From contig NZ_AHKF01000018.1 in the NCBI RefSeq assembly GCF_000252125.1, positions 496,001-560,000 on the forward strand: a DNA stretch of 64,000 nt. Direction: 5' to 3'. Shown piece by piece: positions 44,340 to 53,692 of this stretch. The notes beneath the pieces were generated by a model. It made no database searches. It was not told the origin of the DNA and was given only the letters and a program-made list of their open reading frames with translations. Source of the stretch: Flavobacterium frigoris PS1. GTDB taxonomy: Bacteria; Bacteroidota; Bacteroidia; Flavobacteriales; Flavobacteriaceae. A program made the translations under genes and the position numbers. Each line of letters opens with the position of its first letter. The stretch's first letter is position 1.

Positions 44340-45173
44340 ATGAGCTTGGAACTAAAAACGAATGAAAAGAAAATAATTATGCTGTTTGAGGTCATAGGGC
44401 ACTACCAATTCCCCAATGATATTTTACAGGATTATCATACCCATATGTTTTGCCATCGCGGTAGCGCAGCATTTCTATTTAATGGGAAACAGTTTACATG
44501 TAGAGGAGGGGAGTTTGTTTTTTGGTTTGCGGAAAGCCAATTATCCAATTTAACGTTCTCCAAAAATTATAAAGCGACTGCATTACTGATACAGAAAGAT
44601 TTTTTGAATGACAATATTCCCAACCAAAATTGGAGTATTGACGCGATGTTACATTCCAAAGAACATCCTGTGTTACAATTGAATGATACTAAAGAAAAAG
44701 TATTGTCTACATTTCAGCTATTATACTATAAATTTGGAGATAAAGGGCATCGTTTCTATACAGAAGCTTTAAAACTACAAATGCAAATGTTCCTTCTAGA
44801 CATGTGGCACATGTTTGCTACTGAATATGAAAGTAGAAAGCGGAGCTTACAAAGTGGCACCTTATACGAGCAATTTTTGCTTTTGGTGCAAGCGCATTGC
44901 ATGAAAGAACGCGAGGTACAATATTATGCTAATCAACTTTCTATATCTGCTAAGTATCTGAATTATGTGTGCAAGCAAAATTCAGGGGTTAGCGCGTCAG
45001 AATGGATTCAACGCTATACTAAAGAACGCATCGTTCTGTTATTACAGAATAAGAATTTAAACATCGCTGAAATTGCTGAAAAACTGGAATTTTCTAGCCG
45101 GTCATTTTTTACTCGGTATGTAAAAAAAGTATTGGGTGTTACGCCAAGCGCTTATAAGAACAGGTTAGGTTAG
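44340..45173 (+). CDS. AraC-family transcriptional regulator
   Basis: From the ATG at 44340 the product is 277 residues; GTG at 44325 is an alternative. The N-terminal half looks like a cupin sensor domain (FNGKQFTCRGGEFVFWF) and the C-terminal about 100 residues are two AraC helix-turn-helix motifs (YYANQLSISAKYLNYVCKQ and LNIAEIAEKLEFSSRSFFTR, ending VLGVTPSAYKNR). It is transcribed divergently from the acetyltransferase operon and is its likely activator, responding to an unknown small molecule. Confidence 0.92.
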   Translation: MSLELKTNEKKIIMLFEVIGHYQFPNDILQDYHTHMFCHRGSAAFLFNGKQFTCRGGEFVFWFAESQLSNLTFSKNYKATALLIQKDFLNDNIPNQNWSIDAMLHSKEHPVLQLNDTKEKVLSTFQLLYYKFGDKGHRFYTEALKLQMQMFLLDMWHMFATEYESRKRSLQSGTLYEQFLLLVQAHCMKEREVQYYANQLSISAKYLNYVCKQNSGVSASEWIQRYTKERIVLLLQNKNLNIAEIAEKLEFSSRSFFTRYVKKVLGVTPSAYKNRLG

Positions 45174-45258
45174 TAAGGACTATGTTTGGAATAATACACT
45201 TTGATCTTGTATGTTAGTTTTTCAGCTTGCTTATAACTAGCGGATAAGATCATATTAT

Positions 45259-45681
45259 TTATCTTTTGGAGTAGTAGTTTAGAATCGATCTTCTCATTTC
45301 ATTAATGAGTTCAATATTCTTCTTTAATTGGTCCTCTTTTTGTTCCAATAACCTCAACGCCTGGATTTGTTTTTTATGCAGCTCGTGTTCTTGTAGCATT
45401 TCGTTAACTTTTGACATAAAATCCTTTTTAAAATCAGCAATTCTTAAAAATGGAATTACGGACCCCAATAATGAGTGGTGCCAGAATTTTGCTTTCCATA
45501 AACTATAAGCTAACCAATACACTGTTTCGGCATCTTCATCGTTTTGAAATAGGATTACAAAGCTATTGGTAAATGGTTCTCTTTGAGGCTTGCCACTGTT
45601 CATTCCTTTGTTCAGAATAAAGATTTGGTTTGCTCTGTAAACAGCATTTTTTTGGTGTGTTTTGATGATGAAATTCGGCAT
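45259..45681 (-). CDS. DUF6943-like protein
   Basis: The 140-residue product contains ANQIFILNKGMNSGKPQREP, VYWLAYSLWKAKFWHHSLLGS and VIPFLRIADFKKDF, the pattern of DUF6943 as I know it from Bacteroidota. The C-terminal third is a charged coiled coil (about 95-135). There is no signal peptide. The family is often met on integrative or conjugative elements, and the odd DNA directly upstream fits such a context. Function is unknown. Confidence 0.65.
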   Translation of the reverse strand: MPNFIIKTHQKNAVYRANQIFILNKGMNSGKPQREPFTNSFVILFQNDEDAETVYWLAYSLWKAKFWHHSLLGSVIPFLRIADFKKDFMSKVNEMLQEHELHKKQIQALRLLEQKEDQLKKNIELINEMRRSILNYYSKR

Positions 45682-46822
45682 AGCGCTTTGGTGTTAAAGA
45701 TTCGACCTTAATTTTTTGGAAAAGAAAAAAGAGAAAAAAAGAAAGCCGTTATAACAGCAGAAATGACGAACGAAAATGGAGGGAAGAATGACCGACTGGA
45801 AGTGAGGAATGAATGCTATTCTTGCTAGATTTTTTTCTTTTTCTTTTCAGAAAAATGCACTATCGTACTTGTTGTAGTTTCTCAGGGAAGTTTTTTTGGA
45901 AACGGCAATTAAACCCCCCAAGCACCGCAAGCAGCAAAAAAAGTGGTGCCCGTTTTCAGGGCAAGGAACTTTTTTTGCGTATGAGGAGCGCCGTGGCGGG
46001 GTTGCGGCAATCGAACAGCCACCATAGACGCGAGAGTTGAGCGGAGGTACAAAGCGAAACGTAGCGACTATGAGCGTGAAACGGCGGGTAAAAAATATAA
46101 GGCAACCGCCTTTTTGGCGGTGTACCTTGATTTAGGGCAAAGCGACCGAACCAACTGATAATAAGATAGTGCATAATTGATAATTGGAAATGGATGCTTC
46201 TAAGATAACGTAAGTGAGGTAAGCGGAGCCAAGCCCGATGGCTGTGCGAAGGAGCAACCGCTGGAAAAACGGAGGGCTGCAGACACAATATGGCTGGAAT
46301 GCAGTGAAACGTAGCCTGCGGAGTGTAACGAAATGAAGCGGTATTGTGGATGCATAAGCCCGACCGAACGCAGGAAGAGACCGTGTGAAGATGAGGAATG
46401 AAACAGTGCAAAAAAGCAGCTGCTTATTTTCAAGCTGCTGTATTTTTAGTGCTGTAAAGTGACTGTGGAACGGAGGGAAACCTAACTATTGAATTGAAAC
46501 AATAAATTATCAAATCATCTAAAATGTTCTTATGGAAATGTATGGTTGACCGACTGGAACAGCCGAACGGAACAAAGGGAACGACCGAAGAGAGACCGCT
46601 TGATTGCACGTGATGTTAAAAGTTAGGTTTCTTGGAGAAATTAAGCTTTAATTACCTTTTATGTTTTATTCTGTTAAATTTAGAAGTATTTATTATTTTT
46701 TTTACATTATCAAAATAATAGGAATAATATTTTTCTATATTTGCTAATTGATAAGGTCATAACAAAACTAAATTTGTGAATGCCCTACTAATACTCCTTC
46801 AGAAAAAAGTGCAATTTAATTA
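45682..46822. other. Long non-coding stretch of foreign-looking composition
   Basis: About 1.1 kb without a credible gene. The plus strand is purine-rich and higher in G than its neighbours between about 45880 and 46400, with recurring words such as GAAACGTAGC (46056-46065 and 46306-46315). Hairpins stand at 46099-46128 (CCGCC/GGCGG core with AAGG/CCTT) and 46415-46446. Long frames here are composition artefacts rich in Ser, His, Arg and Cys. It resembles the intergenic tails of Bacteroidota conjugative elements. The last 80 bases contain the promoter of the sigma gene (TATATTTG at 46736-46743). Confidence 0.5.
46415..46446 (+). terminator. Hairpin with T tail at the end of the odd-composition block
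   Basis: AGCAGCT (46415-46421) pairs with AGCTGCT (46433-46439), and TATTTTT follows. No gene precedes it on the plus strand, so it may end a non-coding transcript. Confidence 0.5.
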
Positions 46823-47386
46823 ATGTCAGAAGCAAAAAATTTTAGCGAACAATTATTGGTTAGTGAACTTAAAAATCACAACGAAAAGGCGTTTCGTACT
46901 CTTTTTGATTTGTATTATCAAGACATTTATGGCTATAGTATAAGCCTTTTAAAATCAAAAGATTTTGCAGAAGAGAATGTTCAAGAAGTATTTTTGAAGG
47001 TTTGGTTGCATCGGGAAAATTTGAATTTAGAACAATCCTTTAAATCTTATTTATTTACAATTGCCAGAAATCAAGCTTTTAACTTTCTAAATAAAGCGGC
47101 TAATGAGGTTTTGCTGAAAGAAGAAATTTTCTATAAAAGCCAAAAATCGCACGAGCAAGGAGATTACTCCATTCGAGAAGCAGATTGTAAAAAATTAAAA
47201 AAACAAGCAATCAGACAATTACCTCCAAAACGGAAACTTATTTTTAAAATGTCCCGCAAACAAGGTAAAAGTTATGAAGAAATCAGTCAAGAATTAGGTA
47301 TTTCTGTAAATACGGTAAAAAGCCAAATGAGTAAAGCACTTGAATCTTTACGACTCTTTTTTAAGGCACATGATGGAATTCTATAA
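46823..47386 (+). CDS. ECF RNA polymerase sigma factor of PUL 2
   Basis: The 187-residue protein is FecI-like. Region 2 is in AFRTLFDLYYQDIYGYSI through NVQEVFLKVWLHR, and region 4 in LPPKRKLIFKMSRKQGKSYEEISQ with ISVNTVKSQMSKALESLR. It lies upstream of the FecR gene of the starch locus but is separated from it by its own terminator, so the two are transcribed separately. A TATATTTG -7 box lies 80 bp upstream of the ATG. Confidence 0.92.
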   Translation: MSEAKNFSEQLLVSELKNHNEKAFRTLFDLYYQDIYGYSISLLKSKDFAEENVQEVFLKVWLHRENLNLEQSFKSYLFTIARNQAFNFLNKAANEVLLKEEIFYKSQKSHEQGDYSIREADCKKLKKQAIRQLPPKRKLIFKMSRKQGKSYEEISQELGISVNTVKSQMSKALESLRLFFKAHDGIL

Positions 47387-47409
47387 ATAACGTCTTGCTT
47401 TTTCAACAT

Positions 47410-47436
47410 AATCACTCTTTAAGGGTGATTTTTTTA
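47410..47436 (+). terminator. Terminator between the sigma and anti-sigma genes of PUL 2
   Basis: AATCACTC pairs with GGGTGATT around TTTAA (stem within 47410-47430), followed by TTTTT, 23 bp after the sigma stop. Confidence 0.85.
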
Positions 47437-47612
47437 TGAAAATATAATTTTCAACACTAGTTATTAAAACTATGTAAATGAGTTAATTAAATTTTTTTTT
47501 CTAATGTTGACTGTTTTTTATTTTGTTAAAATCGAAAAATATATAACGTTTGAGTAGTAGTCAAGTCTTTCTCAACTGTATAATATAGAACAGGAACACA
47601 AAAACCATCAAA

Positions 47613-48782
47613 ATGGATGAAAATTCAGAAATAAAAAGCTTACTCCATAAGTTTGTTTTAGGCCAATGCACCCCAGAAGAAACTAATGCAGTTATTGACT
47701 ACTATAGAAAGAACAAACTCACTACCGATTTTCCGACAGTGGAAGATGTCTCGTCATTGCTAGAGGCTAGTCCTAAAATGGATGAATCAACTGCAAACGC
47801 CCTATTCTCTAAAATCTTGAGCAGTACTAAAGAGATTGAACAGACTGCTACGAAAGCTAAAAAAGTCACCTTTCGTACCTATATTGCAATTGCAGCTTCA
47901 CTTTTTGTTTTGTTGTCGATTGGGTTGTTTTATCAGCGCGATTTTTTTGAACCTAAAAGTGATTTGATCTTAAGCAGTAATGAAATCATTTTGCAACTTG
48001 GAAATGGCGAAATCCAAGTCATATCAAACACTAGTAAATCTTCGGTAATAGATTCTAAAGGAAATGTTGTCGCGAATCATAATGGAAATAAAATTGTCTA
48101 CGACACCAAAACCACAATTGAAAATATTGTTTATAATACTCTAAAAATCCCGTATGGAAAGCGTTTTGAGCTAGAATTGTCAGATGGAACTCTCGTACAT
48201 CTTAATTCAGGGAGTACTTTAAAATATCCGGTGAAATTTATCGCAGGTGAAAATAGGCAAGTTTTCCTTGAAGGGGAAGCCTTTTTTGATGTAAGCAAAG
48301 ACAAAACACATCCTTTTGTGGTCCAAGCCAATAATTTAAATATTCGGGTTTTAGGAACTCATTTTAATGTTTGCAGTTATCCCGAAGATGCTTTGACTGA
48401 TGTTGTATTGGTTGAAGGTTCTGTTGGATTATATACCCAAAAAGAGCAATTTGACGTTACAAAAAATACTGTTTTAAAACCCGGGTATAAAGGAAGTTTC
48501 AATAAAAAAGAAGGGAAAATTGAGACCCAATCAGTCTATACCTCTGTTTATACCTCTTGGATGCAAGGTCGATTGACTTTTAGAAATATGAGTTTTGGAG
48601 AGATATCAAAAAAATTGGAAAGACACTATAATGTTACTATTGTGAATCAAAACAAGAAATTGTCAAACGAGAAATTTAATGCCACTTTTGGAGATGAACC
48701 AATAGAAAAAGTATTGAGTTACTTTAATGATATTCATGGTATTAAATACACCTTAAAAAATAATGAAGTACTAATTAAATAA
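47613..48782 (+). CDS. FecR-family anti-sigma factor of PUL 2
   Basis: The 389-residue protein has a cytoplasmic N-terminal part with the FecR_N-like pattern CTPEETNAVIDYYRKN, a transmembrane helix (about 88-108, YIAIAASLFVLLSIGLFYQ), the periplasmic FecR domain (ELELSDGTLVHLNSGSTLKYP, VFLEGEAFFDV, NLNIRVLGTHFNV), and a C-terminal DUF4974 domain (MSFGEISKKLERHY). It should couple the STN domain of the downstream SusC to the ECF factor. Confidence 0.93.
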   Translation: MDENSEIKSLLHKFVLGQCTPEETNAVIDYYRKNKLTTDFPTVEDVSSLLEASPKMDESTANALFSKILSSTKEIEQTATKAKKVTFRTYIAIAASLFVLLSIGLFYQRDFFEPKSDLILSSNEIILQLGNGEIQVISNTSKSSVIDSKGNVVANHNGNKIVYDTKTTIENIVYNTLKIPYGKRFELELSDGTLVHLNSGSTLKYPVKFIAGENRQVFLEGEAFFDVSKDKTHPFVVQANNLNIRVLGTHFNVCSYPEDALTDVVLVEGSVGLYTQKEQFDVTKNTVLKPGYKGSFNKKEGKIETQSVYTSVYTSWMQGRLTFRNMSFGEISKKLERHYNVTIVNQNKKLSNEKFNATFGDEPIEKVLSYFNDIHGIKYTLKNNEVLIK

Positions 48783-48829
48783 CCTTAAAACCAATGAATA
48801 ATGGAGCGCTAAAACAGCCAGAATAAAAA

Positions 48830-48860
48830 AATCGGAAAGAGCTACGAACAATTTCCGATT
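48830..48860 (+). promoter_or_regulatory. Inverted repeat in the susC leader of PUL 2
   Basis: AATCGGAAA (48830-48838) and TTTCCGATT (48852-48860) form a perfect 9-bp stem with a 13-nt loop, 49 bp before the susC ATG. There is no T-run after it, so it could be a leader structure stabilising or attenuating the SusC mRNA rather than a terminator. Confidence 0.45.
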
Positions 48861-48909
48861 GAAGAATAGATTGAACCTAACAAATTAAATACAATCAATT
48901 AACAAAAAT

Positions 48910-51900
48910 ATGAAAAAAAAACCAAAGAATGATGGGATGCATTTTCCATTATTCCAAAAAAACCTGAAATTGAAACTAACTAGCTTACTTCTTTTGGTTG
49001 TCATGTTTAATATTCGAGCCAATACTTATGCCCAAAGAACAAAAGTAGACTTAGAGTTAAAAAATACAACTGTGGAGACAGTTCTAGAGACAATTGAACA
49101 AAAAACCGACTTTAGATTTATTTATAAAATGACTGATGTTGATTTAAATCGTACGATATCGATTAGTGTTAAAAATCAAACGATTGATGTAGTTTTAAAT
49201 AAAATATTCAAAGGAACTACAACTGATTTTAAGGTTCGTGATACTCAGGTTATATTGATAAAACCACTATTTGAAAAAACGAATACGGATTTCTATCTCC
49301 AAAAAATCATTAGGGGAAAAGTTTCTGATGAAAATGGTATGCCTTTGCCAGGTGCCTCGGTCGTTGAAGAAAAGACAAACAAAGCCGTTGCTACAGATGC
49401 CGACGGAAATTTTGAAATAGTTGTCGAAAATAGTGATGCAACATTACTCATAAGTTATATAGGGTATAAAGAAAAAAGAGTTTCTGCCAACCAAGATAAC
49501 GTAATTATTAAACTATTTCCAGATACAACTACTTTAGAGGAAATTGTTGTAATAGGTTATGGAACCTCATCAAGAAAAGATGTTACAGGTGCCGTTTCTT
49601 CGATAGTTGCAAAAGACATGAATCAAGGGGCAGTGGTGAATCCATTACAATTAATCTCAGGTAAGGCTGCAGGTGTCAATATTTCCCAAACAGGTAGTGA
49701 ACCTGGTTCAGCGCCTAGTATACGCATCCGAGGAATATCATCTTTAATTGGCGGAAATGATCCTTTAGTTGTTGTAGACGGAATTCAAGGAAATATGGAT
49801 TTATTAAACCAAATTCCGCCAAGTGAAATCGCCTCAATCGATATCTTAAAAGATGCTTCAGCTACCGCAATTTACGGTTCTAGAGGAGCTCCTGGTGTTG
49901 TTATAGTAAGTACTAAGAAAAATAAAGTGGGAAGAACCTCTGTTGAATATGCGGCTTCTACAGCCATGGATTATATTCCAAAAAAATTGAACATGTTAAG
50001 CGCTAATCAATGGTGGGAACAAGCTCAGTTAAATGGTGTTCCGGCTTCAGCCAATCATGGGTCTGATACAGATTGGTATGGCATTCTTACCAAAAATGGA
50101 GCTACCCAAACTCATACTTTGTCTTTTGGAGGAGGAGCAGAAAAGTTTAGTTATAGAGCTTCTATTAGTGCTATTTTACAAGATGGGGTTGTTATCAATT
50201 CCAGTAATCAAAAATACATTGGAAGAATTCAAGCCACTCAATCGGCAATGGATGATAAATTGAAATTAAGTTTTAATCTTAATAGCGGAATTACTAATGC
50301 AACCAATAGTATTGGAAGTATCGGAAGAGCAGCATTTACTTCTAATTTAATTACAAACGCTTATTTAATGCGTCCTACAGATCCTGTTTATGATACCGAT
50401 GGAAGTTATTATACTGATCCTACTATTTTTCAATATCTTAATCCTTATGCGGCTTCACAAACGGTTACCAATGAAAGACAGACGGATAATTTGTTTGGAA
50501 GTCTTAAAGCTGATTTAGATTTGTTTGAAGGAGTAACAGCAGGATGGTTTGGAAGTTGGAGAAAAACCAATGATGTAAATGGGTACTATCTTCCCGCAGC
50601 CTCCACAAGTGCTTATGCTATTGATCAAAAAGGAATAGCGAATATTAGTAATAATAAGCAAAACGAAAGATTAACCAATGTAAGTCTGAACTACAAAAAA
50701 ACATTTGGAGATCATAGCATCAATGCCTTGGTTTTATATGAATGGCAAAATCAAACGTATCAAGGTAATTATGCACAAGCCAGAGGTTTTATTAATGATA
50801 TAGCCACTTATAATGCATTACAATTAGGGGATTTATCTCGGGTACAACCTGGAGATTTGCAATCTTATAAAAACGACAGAACCCTAGTTTCGTATTTAGG
50901 TCGCGTAAATTACTCCTTTTTAAACCGCTATTTGTTTACGGCTAGTATGAGAAGAGATGGTTCCTCCGTTTTTGGAGTTAATAATAAATGGGGTGATTTT
51001 CCTTCGGCTTCAGTGGCTTGGCAAATAGACAAAGAACCTTTTATGGCACAGCAAACTATTTTTAGTGAATTGAAATTGCGTGGAGGATATGGTATAACTG
51101 GGAATCAACAAGGATTATATCCACAAAATTCGATTTCATTGGTAGGAGGATCAGGAGTCACTTATTTTGGAGGAGAACAAATTACCAATTTTAATGTAAC
51201 TCAAAATGCCAATGCTGATTTGCGTTGGGAAACCAAAAAACAAACGAATATTGGATTAGATTTTGCCCTTTTAAAGAATAGATTAAGAGGTTCTGTAGAT
51301 GTTTACACAGCAACAACTGAAAATCTTTTATTTGATTATACCGTTCCGCAACCTCCTTTTCCATTTAATAGTATTAAGGCAAATGTTGGAAGTTTATTAA
51401 ATGAAGGATTAGAAGTTTCACTTGGTTATGATTTAATCAAAACAGAAAATACCACACTTACCCTAGCTGGAAATGTTTCCTTATTAAGAAATAAAGTTTT
51501 AAATCTAAACGGAAGTATTAATGGAGTGCCCTTAAATACCAATTATGTTCCTTGGGGAACTGGAGCCTATCTGATCGCAGGACAACCTATTGGAACCTAT
51601 AATATGTTGCATCATACCGGAAAAAATAATGAAAATTGGGAAACGGTACTCGACGTTGATGGCAATGGTATAATAGATCAAGGAAATACTAGTCCGGATC
51701 GTACGATTCAAGGCTCAGCATTACCCACTTATACGTATGCCTTTAACCCAACGCTCCAACATAAAAGTTTTGATATTTCGATGTTATGGAGAGGATCTGG
51801 AGGAAATAAAATTTACAATGGTTTGAGATCTAATCTAAGTTATTTAGAAAATATAGGGAAATCAAATGTGTTAGAAAGTGCTATTCCACTAGGTTTATAT

Positions 51901-52176
51901 ACTTCACAATATGGATCTGATTTATGGCTTGAAGACGGTTCTTTTTTACGATTAGAGAATGTAACTGCTGGTTATAGTTTCAATTTCCAAAACGTTAAAT
52001 ATATCGAGTCACTTCGACTTTCTATTACGGGAAATAATTTACTGCTAATTACTTCTTATTCTGGTATAGATCCTGAGTTGAATGTAAGTGGAGGCGGAGA
52101 GAACTTTGGAGGAGACAATGGTATTTATCCTCGTACTCGAAGTTTCGCCATAGGTTTGAATGTAAAATTTAAATAG
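48910..52176 (+). CDS. SusC-like TonB-dependent receptor with STN domain (starch PUL)
   Basis: The 1088-residue receptor has an extended signal peptide (to about 43), an STN domain (about 48-118, VDLELKNTTVETVLETIEQ), a carboxypeptidase regulatory-like domain (KVSDENGMPLPGASVVEE), the TonB-box region LEEIVVIGYGTSSRKDVTG, a plug and a beta-barrel. It imports maltooligosaccharides with SusD and signals to FecR through the STN domain. susD follows after 9 bp. Confidence 0.95.
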   Translation: MKKKPKNDGMHFPLFQKNLKLKLTSLLLLVVMFNIRANTYAQRTKVDLELKNTTVETVLETIEQKTDFRFIYKMTDVDLNRTISISVKNQTIDVVLNKIFKGTTTDFKVRDTQVILIKPLFEKTNTDFYLQKIIRGKVSDENGMPLPGASVVEEKTNKAVATDADGNFEIVVENSDATLLISYIGYKEKRVSANQDNVIIKLFPDTTTLEEIVVIGYGTSSRKDVTGAVSSIVAKDMNQGAVVNPLQLISGKAAGVNISQTGSEPGSAPSIRIRGISSLIGGNDPLVVVDGIQGNMDLLNQIPPSEIASIDILKDASATAIYGSRGAPGVVIVSTKKNKVGRTSVEYAASTAMDYIPKKLNMLSANQWWEQAQLNGVPASANHGSDTDWYGILTKNGATQTHTLSFGGGAEKFSYRASISAILQDGVVINSSNQKYIGRIQATQSAMDDKLKLSFNLNSGITNATNSIGSIGRAAFTSNLITNAYLMRPTDPVYDTDGSYYTDPTIFQYLNPYAASQTVTNERQTDNLFGSLKADLDLFEGVTAGWFGSWRKTNDVNGYYLPAASTSAYAIDQKGIANISNNKQNERLTNVSLNYKKTFGDHSINALVLYEWQNQTYQGNYAQARGFINDIATYNALQLGDLSRVQPGDLQSYKNDRTLVSYLGRVNYSFLNRYLFTASMRRDGSSVFGVNNKWGDFPSASVAWQIDKEPFMAQQTIFSELKLRGGYGITGNQQGLYPQNSISLVGGSGVTYFGGEQITNFNVTQNANADLRWETKKQTNIGLDFALLKNRLRGSVDVYTATTENLLFDYTVPQPPFPFNSIKANVGSLLNEGLEVSLGYDLIKTENTTLTLAGNVSLLRNKVLNLNGSINGVPLNTNYVPWGTGAYLIAGQPIGTYNMLHHTGKNNENWETVLDVDGNGIIDQGNTSPDRTIQGSALPTYTYAFNPTLQHKSFDISMLWRGSGGNKIYNGLRSNLSYLENIGKSNVLESAIPLGLYTSQYGSDLWLEDGSFLRLENVTAGYSFNFQNVKYIESLRLSITGNNLLLITSYSGIDPELNVSGGGENFGGDNGIYPRTRSFAIGLNVKFK

Positions 52177-52185
52177 TACAAGAAA

Positions 52186-53679
52186 ATGAAAATCAAAAAT
52201 ATAGTATTATTAATAAGCGCTAGTTTCTTATTAATGGTTGGTTGTACCAATATAGACGAAAGAGTCTATGATAAATATACTGCAAATGAGTTTTATGGAT
52301 CTGCTCAAGGAGCCGATGTAGCTCTTGCCGGTGTATATGCACAAATTGGCGGAAATTGGAACGGAGTTGGGTATGCCGGAGCAGATAATGGCTGGTATGA
52401 TCTCAATTCTATGAGTTCTGATGAACAAGTTATACCGCATAGAAACACCGGTGACTGGCAATTGGATTTCGCTCGTTTGTACAAGCACGAATGGTTGCCA
52501 ACGGATTTAATGATTAATAACACCTGGAATTGGCTGTACAAATCTATTTTTAATGCCAATTTAGCAGTAAATCAATTGGAAAAAGCAAATGCCGAAGCTT
52601 CTAAAATTGCCGAAGCTAAAGTCTTGAGAGCTTTTTTCTATTACTTGCTCATTGATGATTTTGGAAATGTTCCCTTCTACACGGATAACAATATCACTGT
52701 AGATCAAATTCCACAATCAAGCCGAAAAGAAGTTTATGATTTTATTGTAAAAGAACTAACGGAGAATGTAGAAACTTTATCGGCTACCAAAGGAGGGAAT
52801 TATTACGGTAGATTCAACAAATGGGCTGGTTATACTTTATTGGCAAAAGTGTATTTGAATGCCGAAGTGTATACAGGAACTGCAGAATGGACAAAATGTT
52901 TAGCTGCTTGCGAAAAAGTAAGTGAAGGCGGATTTGCACTTCATGCTGGTGAAGCTAATGCTTCAAGTCCTTTAGGGTATAAATACTATGAATTATTTGG
53001 TGATGTTCTTCCTGAGGACGAAACTATTTTAGCCATGTTTGCCACTGCAAATATAGTTTCCAGAAATATTTTAACGGTTCGTAGTTTATATGGACCACAT
53101 GCGCAAACTTTATTTGGGTATAGCGGATGGAATGGAACTATAGTTCCTAAAGATTTCTTCGTGAAATTTAGCGATACCGACATTCGAAAAAAACAATTTT
53201 TGTATGGAGATCAAGGTGGTGGTATTAATTATACGGTTGATGTAAGTTCTTTGGACAATCCAGGAGCTGCTCCTCAAGCGGGTGTCCGGAATACTAAATT
53301 TTATCCTGTAACTCCTATGGATGGAGGTGGCGCTTCGAATGATTTTCCAATCTATCGCTATGGTGATGTTCAACTAATGAAAGCAGAATGTAATATTAGA
53401 TTGGGTAATTCAGGAGCTGCAAAACCCTTTGTAGACGCCATTAGAGTGCGAGCCGGACTTGGAGCCTTAACAGCAAATCCAACATTGGACGATGTTTACA
53501 ATGAAAGAGGTTTTGAATTAAGTTGGGAAGGGCACAGACGACAAGATATGATTCGTTTTGATAAATTTTTATTACCCAATTTATTCAGAGGTACTTCAAG
53601 TGAATATCGAAAATTATTTCCAATACCTACAGCCGCTTTAGACGCTAATAAGGGATTACAACAAAATACAGGTTACTAA
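52186..53679 (+). CDS. SusD-like starch-binding lipoprotein
   Basis: The 497-residue lipoprotein (LLMVGC lipobox) has the SusD fold: GADVALAGVYAQIGG at the N-terminus, EAKVLRAFFYYLLIDDFG in the TPR region, and the C-terminal NERGFELSWEGHRRQDMIRF and KLFPIPTAAL motifs. It is the surface glycan-binding partner of the SusC upstream. The SusE-like gene follows after 13 bp. Confidence 0.95.
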   Translation: MKIKNIVLLISASFLLMVGCTNIDERVYDKYTANEFYGSAQGADVALAGVYAQIGGNWNGVGYAGADNGWYDLNSMSSDEQVIPHRNTGDWQLDFARLYKHEWLPTDLMINNTWNWLYKSIFNANLAVNQLEKANAEASKIAEAKVLRAFFYYLLIDDFGNVPFYTDNNITVDQIPQSSRKEVYDFIVKELTENVETLSATKGGNYYGRFNKWAGYTLLAKVYLNAEVYTGTAEWTKCLAACEKVSEGGFALHAGEANASSPLGYKYYELFGDVLPEDETILAMFATANIVSRNILTVRSLYGPHAQTLFGYSGWNGTIVPKDFFVKFSDTDIRKKQFLYGDQGGGINYTVDVSSLDNPGAAPQAGVRNTKFYPVTPMDGGGASNDFPIYRYGDVQLMKAECNIRLGNSGAAKPFVDAIRVRAGLGALTANPTLDDVYNERGFELSWEGHRRQDMIRFDKFLLPNLFRGTSSEYRKLFPIPTAALDANKGLQQNTGY

Positions 53680-53692
53680 ATATAGCACTATT

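Noticed and set aside
45956..46433. Two long minus-strand frames of about 77 and 151 codons
   Set aside because: Composition is dominated by Ser, His, Arg, Cys and Pro in a skewed non-coding block, the frames overlap each other, and no domain or upstream signal supports them.
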